NCBI GenBank assembly: GCA_023388335.1 | Contig: JAEWGL010000038.1 | Coordinates: forward strand, 1 to 13,813 | Direction of reading: 5' to 3' | Origin: Pseudomonadota bacterium | Lineage (GTDB): Bacteria; Pseudomonadota; Gammaproteobacteria; Pseudomonadales; Pseudomonadaceae | DNA: 13,813 bases | In this document: piece by piece, positions 7,348 through 13,793 of the stretch | How the letters are laid out: the number at the start of each line of letters is the position of its first letter | Numbering within the stretch: position 1 is the stretch's first letter | Program-made: the position numbers and the translations under genes | The notes under the pieces: model-generated | Databases searched by the model: none | Told to the model about the DNA's origin: nothing | The model's input: only the letters and a program-made list of their open reading frames with translations

Positions 7348-9477
7348 TTAACCAACCGATGCCCATGTCAGGGGAAAAAGAGACGGAAACATACCCGCAT
7401 CCACCGCTGTCAATGGCCGTGCAACGAAGAACCCCTGGACGTACTGGCATCCATTGTCTCGCAGCCACTGGGCCTGTGCCGCGGTTTCCACGCCCTCGGC
7501 GATCACCGTGATGCGGTAGGCCTGGCAAAGCGCAATGACACTGCCAACCAGCGCGGCATCGGCTGACGACTCCAGCAGGCGCGCGATCATGTGTCGGTCG
7601 AGCTTGAGGGTGTCGATGGGCAGGTCGCGCACCATGCGCAGCGAGCAGTCACCTGCACCGAAATCATCCAACGCCACGCGCACGCCCAGCGCACGCAGGC
7701 GGTGCACCTGCTTGGCCGCCGCATCGATGTTGCACATCAGCGAGGTCTCGGCCACTTCGAGCTCGAGCTGCGCCGGTACCAGGCCGTGCTCGTGGATCAC
7801 CCGTTCGAGGGCGTCGACCAGGTTGGGCATGGCGAACTGCGCGCGACTCAGGCTGATGCCCAGCACCAGGTTCGGCGCGAAACGCTCAGACCAGGCGCGA
7901 CGCTGGGCGGCGCCCTTGTGGTAGATCCAACCGGCCAGCCGGGTAATCAGCCGGGCCTCATCGAGCAAGGGGATGAACAGCCCAGGTGGCACATCACCGA
8001 CACTGGGATGCTGCCAGCGCAGCAACGCCTCGAAACCGCGCAGGTGGCCATCGGCAAGGGCGACCTGGGGCTGGTAAACGAGGCTGAAATCTTCCTGCTC
8101 GATCGCCTCGCGCACACTGTCCTCGAGCATCAGCCGCGAGCGGGCACGCCCGTTCAGCTCCTGGTCATAGAAACGGTACTGCTGGCGGCCCGCATGCTTG
8201 GCCGCGTACATCGCCGCATCGGCCGCGCGCATCAGACCATCGACACTGGCCCCGCAATCGGCAGAGGTGGCGATGCCGATACTGACGCCGAGATTGACAT
8301 CCAGCCCTTCGACCTCCTGGCAGATCGACATGCGTTCGATCAGCCTTTCAGCGAACCGCCCGGCCTGCTCCGGGTAGGGCAAGGCATCGAACAGCGCGGT
8401 AAACTCGTCACCGCCCATGCGCGCCAGCAGTGCCTGGTTACCCAGGCAGTCCTTGAGCTGCTCGGCGACCCAGTGCAGCACACGGTCGCCGGCCTCGTGG
8501 CCCAACGAGTCGTTGACCCGCTTGAAGCCATCCAGATCCATGTACATCAGGGCCTGGGCCTTGTCCGAGCGCTCGTTGCGCAGCAAGGCGCTCTCGGCGG
8601 CCTGGTAGAAACCACGGCGATTGAGCAGCCCGGTCAGCGGATCGGTCACCGCCTGATATTCCAGCTGCTGGTGCAAGCTGCGCACCACGGACATGTCCAG
8701 CACCGTCACCACCATCGCCCGTTGCTCGGCGGCCAAGGGCGCGCAGGACAGGGCGACCGGTACGGACTGCCCGGTTGCCGTGCGCAGCAGGGCATCGTGC
8801 GCCCTGAAGATCTCACGCTTCAGATAGGCTTGGTAGAAATCCGATTCGCGCCACAGGCTGGGGCTGGGGAGGTGCAGGAAGTCCAGCACGGTGAGGCCCT
8901 GCAGGCGCGCCACCGGGGCGTCGAGCAGCCGCGAGATCGCCGGATTGGCAAAGCTGATGGTGCCATCCTCGGCGACCACCAGGATGCCCTCGGCGGCGTT
9001 TTCCAGCACCGAGGCACTGAACGCCCTGGCCGCCTCCAGGTCGCGGGTAAGGCGCTGCAACATACGGCGATTGCGCTGCTGCTCCAGCAAAGCCTGGACC
9101 TTGGGTTTGAGGATATGCGGGTCGAAAGGTTTGAACAGGTAGTCCACGGCACCGCTGGCATAGCCCTTGAGCACCGACGCCTCGGACTGTTCATTGGCGG
9201 TCAGGAAGATGATCGGGGTCAGCCGCGTGCGCTGGCTGCCTCGCATCAGCCGGGCCACCTCGAAGCCATCCATCTCCGGCATCTGCACATCGAGCAGGAC
9301 CAGGTCCACGTCGTGTTCGAGCAAGGTGCTCAGGGCTTCCCTGCCCGAGCCTGCGGTCAGTACCCGCCAGCCCGGGCGGCTCAGAAGCGCCCGCATGCTG
9401 GTCAGGTTTTCCGGGTAATCGTCGACTACCAACAGAACCGAGTCACCGTCGGGTGAAGGAGGTTGGGCACAATCCAT
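7348..9477 (-). CDS. cfcR: response regulator with PAS, GGDEF and EAL domains (CfcR-like)
   Basis: A 709-residue cytosolic c-di-GMP regulator resembling P. putida CfcR (Rup4959), known for RpoS-dependent c-di-GMP production. The order is receiver (about 14-130; acidic pair D19/D20, phosphoacceptor D63, K116), PAS-like region (about 150-265), GGDEF (about 275-437; TDPLTGLLNRRGF at 278-290, MDLDGFK at 313-319, intact GGDEF at 355-359) and EAL (about 450-690). The cyclase active site looks complete. The inhibitory RxxD site before GGDEF is missing (GNQA instead). In EAL, E483, E574, D604, D605, K625 and E661 are in place. The asparagine that binds metal in active phosphodiesterases is S542 (GISLSRAQF). 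The protein is therefore expected to be mainly a diguanylate cyclase switched by phosphorylation, with doubtful phosphodiesterase activity. No histidine kinase gene is in the window. AAGAGA lies 5 bases before the ATG. Confidence 0.9.
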   Translation of the reverse strand: MDCAQPPSPDGDSVLLVVDDYPENLTSMRALLSRPGWRVLTAGSGREALSTLLEHDVDLVLLDVQMPEMDGFEVARLMRGSQRTRLTPIIFLTANEQSEASVLKGYASGAVDYLFKPFDPHILKPKVQALLEQQRNRRMLQRLTRDLEAARAFSASVLENAAEGILVVAEDGTISFANPAISRLLDAPVARLQGLTVLDFLHLPSPSLWRESDFYQAYLKREIFRAHDALLRTATGQSVPVALSCAPLAAEQRAMVVTVLDMSVVRSLHQQLEYQAVTDPLTGLLNRRGFYQAAESALLRNERSDKAQALMYMDLDGFKRVNDSLGHEAGDRVLHWVAEQLKDCLGNQALLARMGGDEFTALFDALPYPEQAGRFAERLIERMSICQEVEGLDVNLGVSIGIATSADCGASVDGLMRAADAAMYAAKHAGRQQYRFYDQELNGRARSRLMLEDSVREAIEQEDFSLVYQPQVALADGHLRGFEALLRWQHPSVGDVPPGLFIPLLDEARLITRLAGWIYHKGAAQRRAWSERFAPNLVLGISLSRAQFAMPNLVDALERVIHEHGLVPAQLELEVAETSLMCNIDAAAKQVHRLRALGVRVALDDFGAGDCSLRMVRDLPIDTLKLDRHMIARLLESSADAALVGSVIALCQAYRITVIAEGVETAAQAQWLRDNGCQYVQGFFVARPLTAVDAGMFPSLFPLTWASVG

Positions 9478-9478
9478 G
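9471..9478 (-). promoter_or_regulatory. candidate Rsm (CsrA-type) binding motif over the cfcR start codon
   Basis: On the minus strand the start region reads CATGGATT, 7 of 8 to the CANGGAYA consensus for RsmA/RsmE binding, with the GGA directly after the A-U of the start codon. Binding here would block translation. Rsm control of P. putida cfcR has been reported in the literature as I recall it. The site itself is my reading of the sequence. Confidence 0.4.
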
Positions 9479-9528
9479 CTGTTCTCTTGTGAGTGCCGTC
9501 ACCGACAGTCGATTGGATCCGAACATTT

Positions 9529-9535
9529 ACTCTAG
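9529..9535 (-). promoter_or_regulatory. candidate sigma-S -10 element for cfcR
   Basis: CTAGAGT on the minus strand, within GCTAGAGTAAA, matches 5 of 7 positions of the sigma-S -10 core CTATACT and the surrounding K...AA pattern. It would start transcription near 9522 and give a leader of about 45 bases. No good -35 is present at normal spacing (TTGCTT at 9556-9561 is 21 bases away from the TAGAGT hexamer), which sigma-S tolerates. RpoS dependence is described for the P. putida homologue. Confidence 0.4.
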
Positions 9536-9556
9536 CTTCAGGCAGCGAAGACGCAA

Positions 9557-9572
9557 AGCAATCAGATGGCCA
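9557..9572 (-). promoter_or_regulatory. sigma-54-like -24/-12 sequence (tentative)
   Basis: TGGC-CATCTGA-TTGCT on the minus strand has both conserved blocks of a sigma-54 promoter (TGGC and TTGC) with the correct GG-N10-GC spacing. The usual ACG after TGGC is absent. GATGGCCATC at 9565-9574 is also a perfect 10-base palindrome. It lies 80 bases before the cfcR start. It may be coincidental, because the sigma-S-like element is nearer the gene and agrees with what is known of the homologue. Confidence 0.25.
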
Positions 9573-9634
9573 TCACCGAAAAAAGGCTATGTGTCCCGAC
9601 TAACGGTTTATCACGGATGGTCGGATACAACCCC

Positions 9635-9667
9635 AAAAAAAGCCCGATGCGCAACGCATCGGGCTTT
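9635..9667 (-). terminator. intrinsic terminator of fba
   Basis: On the minus strand GCCCGATGCG pairs perfectly with CGCATCGGGC around a 3-base loop, extended by flanking A/T pairs, and is followed by a run of seven T. It begins 32 bases past the fba stop. This is a textbook Rho-independent terminator and closes the epd-to-fba block. Confidence 0.92.
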
Positions 9668-9698
9668 GGGTGTTGCCAGTGCCAGTGAACGGGGGCGA

Positions 9699-10763
9699 TC
9701 AGTTGATCTTGGCCGCCAGTTCGCCCTTGGCGTAGCGCTGGAACATGCCTTCCAGAGAGATCGGCTTGATCTTGGAAGCATTGCCGGCAGTACCGAAGGC
9801 TTCGTAGCGGGCGATGCACACGTCGCGCATGGCCTTGACGGTTTCGCCAAAGAACTTGCGAGGGTCGAACTCGCTCGGGTTCATCGCCATGTGACGGCGC
9901 ATGGCGCCAGTCGAGGCCAGGCGCAGGTCAGTGTCGATGTTCACTTTGCGCACACCGTATTTGATGCCTTCGACTATCTCTTCGACCGGTACGCCGTAGG
10001 TCTCTTTGATCTCGCCGCCGTACTGGTTGATGATCGCCAGCCACTCCTGCGGTACCGAGGAAGAACCGTGCATCACCAGGTGAGTGTTGGGGATGCGCTT
10101 GTGGATCTCCTTGATGCGGTCGATCGCCAGGATGTCACCGGTAGGTGGCTTGGTGAACTTGTAGGCGCCGTGGCTGGTGCCGATGGCGATGGCCAGGGCG
10201 TCGACCTGGGTCTTCTTGACGAAGTCGGCGGCTTCTTCCGGGTCGGTCAACATCTGGCTGTGATCCAGCACGCCTTCGGCACCGATGCCGTCTTCTTCAC
10301 CGGCCATGCCGGTTTCCAGGGAGCCCAGGCAGCCCAGCTCACCTTCCACCGAGACACCACAGGCGTGAGCCATGGCCACGGTCTGCTGGGTGACACGAAC
10401 GTTGTATTCGTAATCGGTCGGGGTCTTGCCGTCTTCACCCAGCGAGCCGTCCATCATCACCGAGCTGAAGCCCAGCTGGATCGAGCGCTGGCAGACATCC
10501 GGGCTGGTGCCGTGGTCCTGGTGCATGCACACCGGGATGTGCGGGAATTCTTCGATCGCCGCCAGGATCAGGTGGCGCAGGAAAGGCGCGCCCGCGTATT
10601 TGCGCGCACCTGCCGAAGCCTGGACGATGACCGGGGAGTCGGTCTTGTCGGCCGCTTCCATGATGGCGCGCATCTGCTCGAGGTTGTTGACGTTGAAAGC
10701 TGGAACGCCGTAACCAAACTCGGCGGCGTGGTCCAGCATCTGGCGCATGCTAATGAGTGCCAT
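9699..10763 (-). CDS. fba: class II fructose-1,6-bisphosphate aldolase
   Basis: This zinc-dependent aldolase interconverts fructose-1,6-bisphosphate with dihydroxyacetone phosphate and glyceraldehyde-3-phosphate in the cytosol. Pseudomonads lack phosphofructokinase, so it serves mainly gluconeogenesis and the cyclic use of triose phosphates. The 354 residues fit the longer class II subtype B. Key positions are D83-H84 in MHQDHGTS (catalytic Asp and zinc His), E140/E142 in VEGELG, zinc histidines H198 (GTSHGAYK) and H232 (VMHGSSS), and the phosphate-binding NIDTD at 275-279. The ATG at 10763 is chosen because it gives the family's MALISMRQ start and has GGAGAGAG 7 bases upstream. The in-frame GTG at 10784 would add seven residues with no support. 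It is the last gene of its block, 103 bases after the MliC-like gene, and is followed by a strong terminator. Confidence 0.95.
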   Translation of the reverse strand: MALISMRQMLDHAAEFGYGVPAFNVNNLEQMRAIMEAADKTDSPVIVQASAGARKYAGAPFLRHLILAAIEEFPHIPVCMHQDHGTSPDVCQRSIQLGFSSVMMDGSLGEDGKTPTDYEYNVRVTQQTVAMAHACGVSVEGELGCLGSLETGMAGEEDGIGAEGVLDHSQMLTDPEEAADFVKKTQVDALAIAIGTSHGAYKFTKPPTGDILAIDRIKEIHKRIPNTHLVMHGSSSVPQEWLAIINQYGGEIKETYGVPVEEIVEGIKYGVRKVNIDTDLRLASTGAMRRHMAMNPSEFDPRKFFGETVKAMRDVCIARYEAFGTAGNASKIKPISLEGMFQRYAKGELAAKIN

Positions 10764-10839
10764 TGTGTATCTCTCTCCCGACAAGCGTCGTTTTTTTCAT
10801 GCAAGCCTGCCGCAATGGCGGTTGCTGTTCAAGTTGTGT

Positions 10840-10860
10840 GGGCCAGCCTTCCGGCGGCCC
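10840..10860. repeat. hairpin between the MliC-like gene and fba
   Basis: GGGCC-A-GCC (10840-10848) pairs with GGC-GGCCC (10853-10860) around TTCC, an 8-base-pair stem with one bulged base. It lies 6 bases past the stop of the MliC-like gene. A smaller stem, CCGC/GCGG with a 4-base loop, follows at 10810-10821. Neither has a T-run, so they look more like RNA processing or stability elements before fba than terminators. No clear fba promoter was found in this 103-base gap. Confidence 0.4.
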
Positions 10861-10866
10861 GGTCAG

Positions 10867-11196
10867 TCACGGTGCCTTGCAGCCCCGCCCTATCAGATCG
10901 TTGGTCGCAACCCAGTACACCAAGCCTTCCTCGCCCTTGATGTGCAAGGCCAGCACAGCGTTGCTGTACAGCTCGCCCGAAGCACCCGGCTCGGCCTTCA
11001 GCCGATAGACCTGGTCACCGCCGCCAAGCTTTACCTCCACTGCGTCGCGCTGTGCGTCGGCCAAGCGCCACTGCACCTCAGTCTGGCTGTCGCAGACCCA
11101 GCGCGTCCAGTTGTCCGCCGGTGCGGGCTCGGACGGTCGCAAGCTGGCGCATCCTGCCAGTGTCGCCAGGGCCATCACGGCCATAAGCGCCTTCAT
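10867..11196 (-). CDS. MliC-like lysozyme-inhibitor lipoprotein
   Basis: A 109-residue lipoprotein. The signal peptide MKALMAVMALATLAGC has the lipobox LAGC with lipidated C16. A17 follows, not Asp, so outer-membrane sorting is expected. The mature part, about 30-109, reads as the small beta-barrel of the MliC/PliC inhibitors of C-type lysozyme. It has paired cysteines C35 and C106, a family-like SGELYS (S73) and IKGEE (K87). In P. aeruginosa MliC a serine and a lysine 14 residues apart enter the lysozyme active site, and here S73 and K87 have the same spacing. Differences are GELY for the usual GARY or GAKY, and HIKG where aromatic residues are common. AGAGGA lies 6 bases before the ATG. It sits between the small lipoprotein gene (51 bases) and fba. 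True inhibitory activity is inferred. Confidence 0.8.
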   Translation of the reverse strand: MKALMAVMALATLAGCASLRPSEPAPADNWTRWVCDSQTEVQWRLADAQRDAVEVKLGGGDQVYRLKAEPGASGELYSNAVLALHIKGEEGLVYWVATNDLIGRGCKAP

Positions 11197-11231
11197 TGAG
11201 TATCCTCTACAAGACCACGAAGCGGCCGCCT

Positions 11232-11259
11232 GGTTGCCTTTGACCGATCAAGGGCAACC
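11232..11259. repeat. long hairpin overlapping the small lipoprotein stop codon
   Basis: GGTTGCCTTTGA (11232-11243) and TCAAGGGCAACC (11248-11259) form a 12-base-pair stem with a CCGA loop. The plus-strand RNA would have one G-U wobble, and the minus-strand transcript one C-A mismatch at that place. The minus-strand stop codon of the small lipoprotein (11250-11248) is part of the stem. No T-run follows on the minus strand. It could end, pause or stabilise the message between the two lipoprotein genes. Confidence 0.6.
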
Positions 11260-11466
11260 CTGGGCGCGGCGCTGATGCTCGTCGTCGTACTTTTCCAGGC
11301 CGTCCGGCCCCAAGCGCTTGTTGATCACAGGCGCGGTCTCCGCCTGCCACTCGGACTGGTAGCAGCCGCCTTTCGGCGCGCCGGAGGGTTGCGCCTCCGG
11401 CGCCGGATTGCTGGAGCAGGCGCCCAGCAGCACGGCCATGATCATCACAGGCAATCGCTTGACCAT
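11248..11466 (-). CDS. small lipoprotein of unknown function
   Basis: A 72-residue predicted lipoprotein that I do not recognise as a named family. The signal peptide MVKRLPVMIMAVLLGAC has a basic start, a hydrophobic core and the lipobox LLGAC with C17. S18 follows, so outer-membrane sorting is expected. The mature part has a Pro/Ala-rich linker (18-32), then a short region with two cysteines, C35 (GGCYQSEW) and C71 next to the end, which could form a disulfide. The middle, VINKRLGPDGLEKYDDEHQRR, is charged and probably helical. AAAGGGAG lies 7 bases before the ATG. It starts 32 bases after the pgk stop and is followed after 51 bases by the MliC-like gene, so it probably shares the epd-pgk transcript. 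A similarly placed small gene is present in other pseudomonads as I recall (between pgk and fda), which argues that it is real. Confidence 0.8.
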   Translation of the reverse strand: MVKRLPVMIMAVLLGACSSNPAPEAQPSGAPKGGCYQSEWQAETAPVINKRLGPDGLEKYDDEHQRRAQGCP

Positions 11467-11498
11467 CAGGTCGCTCCCTTTGCCAGGCGCAGGTCGCT

Positions 11499-12662
11499 TC
11501 AGGCCTTGGCCCGCTGTTCCAGGACTTCGACGGCAGGCAGAACCTTGCCTTCGACGAACTCGAGGAATGCGCCGCCACCGGTAGAAATGTAGGAGATATC
11601 CTGGGACACGCCATACTTGTCGATGGCTGCCAGGGTATCGCCGCCACCGGCGATGGAGAACGCCGCGCTGTCAGCGATGGCCTTGGCCAGGACCTTGGTG
11701 CCGTTGCCGAACTGGTCGAACTCGAACACGCCGACCGGACCGTTCCACAGGATGGTTTTGGAGGTCTTCAACAGTTCGGCGAACTGCTCGGCGGTTTTCG
11801 GGCCGATGTCCAGGATCATGTCGTCATCGGCCACGTCGGCAATGCCCTTGACGGTGGCTTCGGCGCTCTCGGCGAACGCCTTGGCAACCACCACGTCCAC
11901 CGGCAGCGGTACATTGACCTTGGCAGCGATGGCCTTGGCGGTGTCGATCAGGTCTGGCTCGTACAGCGACTTGCCCACCTTGTGCCCGGCCGCGGCGAGG
12001 AAGGTGTTGGCGATGCCGCCACCGACGATCAACAGGTCGCAGACCAGGCTCAGGCTGTTGAGCACATCCAGCTTGGTGGAGACCTTGGAACCGGCAACGA
12101 TGGCCGCCATCGGCGTGGCCGGCGCTTTCAGCGCCTTGCCCAAGGCATCCAGTTCGGCGGCCAGCAGCGGGCCCGCGGCAGCGACCTTGGCGAACTTGGC
12201 GACGCCGTGGGTCGAGCCCTCGGCGCGGTGAGCGGTACCGAAGGCGTCCATGACGAAGACGTCGCACAGGGCGGCGTACTGCTGCGCCAGCTCATCGGCG
12301 TTCTTTTTCTCGCCCTTGTTGAAGCGCACGTTCTCGAACAGCACCAGGTCGCCAGCCTTGACCTCGATACCCTCCAGGTAGTCAGCCATAAGCGGCACGT
12401 CGCGGCCCAGGGCCTTGGACAGGTACTCGGCCACCGGCTTGAGGCTGTTCTCGGCCGAGAACTCGCCCTCGGTCGGACGCCCCAGGTGCGAGCAGACCAT
12501 TACGGCCGCGCCTTTCTCCAGGGCCAGCTTGATGGTCGGCAGCGCAGCGAGGATACGCGCGTCGCTGGCTACCACACCGTCCTTCACAGGCACGTTGAGG
12601 TCTTCGCGAATCAATACGCGCTTACCTTGCAGGTCGAGGTCGGTCATCTTCAACACGGTCAT
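11499..12662 (-). CDS. pgk: phosphoglycerate kinase
   Basis: This enzyme reversibly transfers phosphate between 1,3-bisphosphoglycerate and ADP in glycolysis and gluconeogenesis, and is a cytosolic monomer. The 387 residues are the normal bacterial length. The N-lobe substrate site shows REDLNVP (19-25, with D21 and N23), R36, SHLGRP (58-63), R113 in ENVRF and R146 in FGTAHRAEGS. The nucleotide-binding C-lobe has GSKVSTK, GGGIANTF and the terminal GGGDT and TGGGAFLEF motifs. All expected residues appear intact. The ATG overlaps the epd stop as ATGA (12662-12659), and GAAGGA lies 8 bases upstream inside the end of epd, which points to translational coupling. The next gene on the strand, the small lipoprotein, begins 32 bases later. 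Confidence 0.97.
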   Translation of the reverse strand: MTVLKMTDLDLQGKRVLIREDLNVPVKDGVVASDARILAALPTIKLALEKGAAVMVCSHLGRPTEGEFSAENSLKPVAEYLSKALGRDVPLMADYLEGIEVKAGDLVLFENVRFNKGEKKNADELAQQYAALCDVFVMDAFGTAHRAEGSTHGVAKFAKVAAAGPLLAAELDALGKALKAPATPMAAIVAGSKVSTKLDVLNSLSLVCDLLIVGGGIANTFLAAAGHKVGKSLYEPDLIDTAKAIAAKVNVPLPVDVVVAKAFAESAEATVKGIADVADDDMILDIGPKTAEQFAELLKTSKTILWNGPVGVFEFDQFGNGTKVLAKAIADSAAFSIAGGGDTLAAIDKYGVSQDISYISTGGGAFLEFVEGKVLPAVEVLEQRAKA

Positions 12663-13741
12663 GAATGCAGTCCTTCAGGGCTGTTTGCGGTAGAGCGGGT
12701 GGGGTGGACGACGCGCAGAAAATGATCGGCGACGTCGAGCATACGGTTGGCAAAACCCCATTCGTTGTCGAACCAGGCCAGCAGGTTCACCAGGCGAGGG
12801 CCGGAAACACGGGTTTGGCTGGCATCGACGATGGCCGAATGCGGGTCATGGTTGAAATCACAACTGGCGTGCGGCAGCTCGGTGTAAGCCAGCAGGCCGC
12901 GCAGCGGGCCACTCAGGGCCGCCTCGCGCAGCACCCGGTTGACCTCGGCGGCCGTGGTGTCCCGGCCGGTCTGCAGGGTAATGTCCAGGCACGACACGTT
13001 GACGGTCGGCACGCGTACCGCTTTGGCCTGGATTCGCCCGGCAAGTTCCGGAAGCAGGCGCTCGATGCCCCGGGCAAGGCCGGTGGACACCGGAATCACC
13101 GACTGGAACGCCGAACGGGTGCGGCGCAGGTCCTCGTGGTGGTAGGCGTCGATCACCGGCTGGTCGTTCATCGCCGAGTGGATGGTGGTGATCGACACGT
13201 ACTCAAGGCCAAAGGCCTGGTCCAGCACGCGCAGCAGCGGCACGCCGCAGTTGGTGGTGCAGGAGGCGTTCGACACCAGGCGCTCGGCACCGGTCAGGCA
13301 GTCCTGGTTGATGCCGTAGACGACCGTGGCATCCACATCGCCTTCGCTGGCCATCGGCTGGGAGAACAACACACGTGGCGCGCCGGCATCGAGAAAGCGC
13401 TGGGCATCGGCACGGGTGTTGTAGGCACCGGAGCACTCCAGTACCAGGTCGACGTCCAAGGCTGCCCAATCAATGCCTTCGGGGGTGGGACTGCGCAAGA
13501 CCTTCACGCAGTCGCCGTTGATATGCAGACAATCACCCTCGACCCTGACCTCACCGGGAAAACGCCCGTGGGTGGAGTCGAAGCGTGTCAGGTATTCGAG
13601 GCTGGCAAGGTCAGCCAGGTCGTTCAGCGCGACAATTTCGAAGCCCGCCTTCGGCCCCCGTTCAAAGAGTGCGCGCAGTACGCAACGACCGATTCGGCCG
13701 TAGCCGTTGAGTGCAACCTTGAAAGGGCGTGGGTGAGGCAT
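12659..13741 (-). CDS. epd: erythrose-4-phosphate dehydrogenase
   Basis: A GAPDH-superfamily enzyme that oxidises D-erythrose-4-phosphate to 4-phosphoerythronate with NAD, the first step toward pyridoxal phosphate in the DXP-dependent route. The Rossmann motif NGYGRIGR is at 12-19. The catalytic cysteine is C161 in SNASCTTNCG and the base-acting histidine H188 in TTIHSAMNDQP. Closeness to pseudomonad Epd and linkage with pgk favour Epd over a glycolytic GAPDH, but the sequence alone does not rule out some GAPDH activity. The ATG at 13741 gives 360 residues and the family-like start MPHPRPFKVALNGYG. No clear ribosome binding site is visible there. A GTG at 13753 or an ATG at 13795 in the same frame would add 4 or 18 residues of less family-like sequence. 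It is the first gene of the visible block; tktA is upstream in other pseudomonads as I recall. Confidence 0.9.
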   Translation of the reverse strand: MPHPRPFKVALNGYGRIGRCVLRALFERGPKAGFEIVALNDLADLASLEYLTRFDSTHGRFPGEVRVEGDCLHINGDCVKVLRSPTPEGIDWAALDVDLVLECSGAYNTRADAQRFLDAGAPRVLFSQPMASEGDVDATVVYGINQDCLTGAERLVSNASCTTNCGVPLLRVLDQAFGLEYVSITTIHSAMNDQPVIDAYHHEDLRRTRSAFQSVIPVSTGLARGIERLLPELAGRIQAKAVRVPTVNVSCLDITLQTGRDTTAAEVNRVLREAALSGPLRGLLAYTELPHASCDFNHDPHSAIVDASQTRVSGPRLVNLLAWFDNEWGFANRMLDVADHFLRVVHPTRSTANSPEGLHS

Positions 13742-13793
13742 TCGGGTACTCACAAGATCCAGTGTGGGCAATCTGAGGGGTCTGTGGTCTGGC

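Larger units (their letters stand above)
9478..9698 (-). other. intergenic region between fba and cfcR
   Basis: This 221-base gap holds, in the direction of transcription, a short fba tail, the fba terminator, an AT-richer stretch at about 9520-9635, the sigma-54-like sequence, the sigma-S-like -10 and the cfcR leader. No open reading frame with a ribosome binding site stands out. It is the most AT-rich part of the window. Confidence 0.6.

Noticed and set aside
7591..9456. Long open frame of 621 codons on the plus strand across cfcR
   Set aside because: It is antisense to a complete REC-PAS-GGDEF-EAL protein and its translation (rich in His, Gln, Arg and Gly) has the look of a mirrored GC-rich gene.
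10763..10784. TTGT...ACAA pair near the fba start as a HexR site
   Set aside because: The half-sites are separated by 14 bases, whereas HexR operators in pseudomonads have about 7-8, and the site overlaps the ribosome binding site and start codon.
9453..10940. Open frame of 495 codons on the plus strand across fba and its terminator
   Set aside because: It runs through the intrinsic terminator and opposite a fully conserved aldolase, with no recognisable domain.
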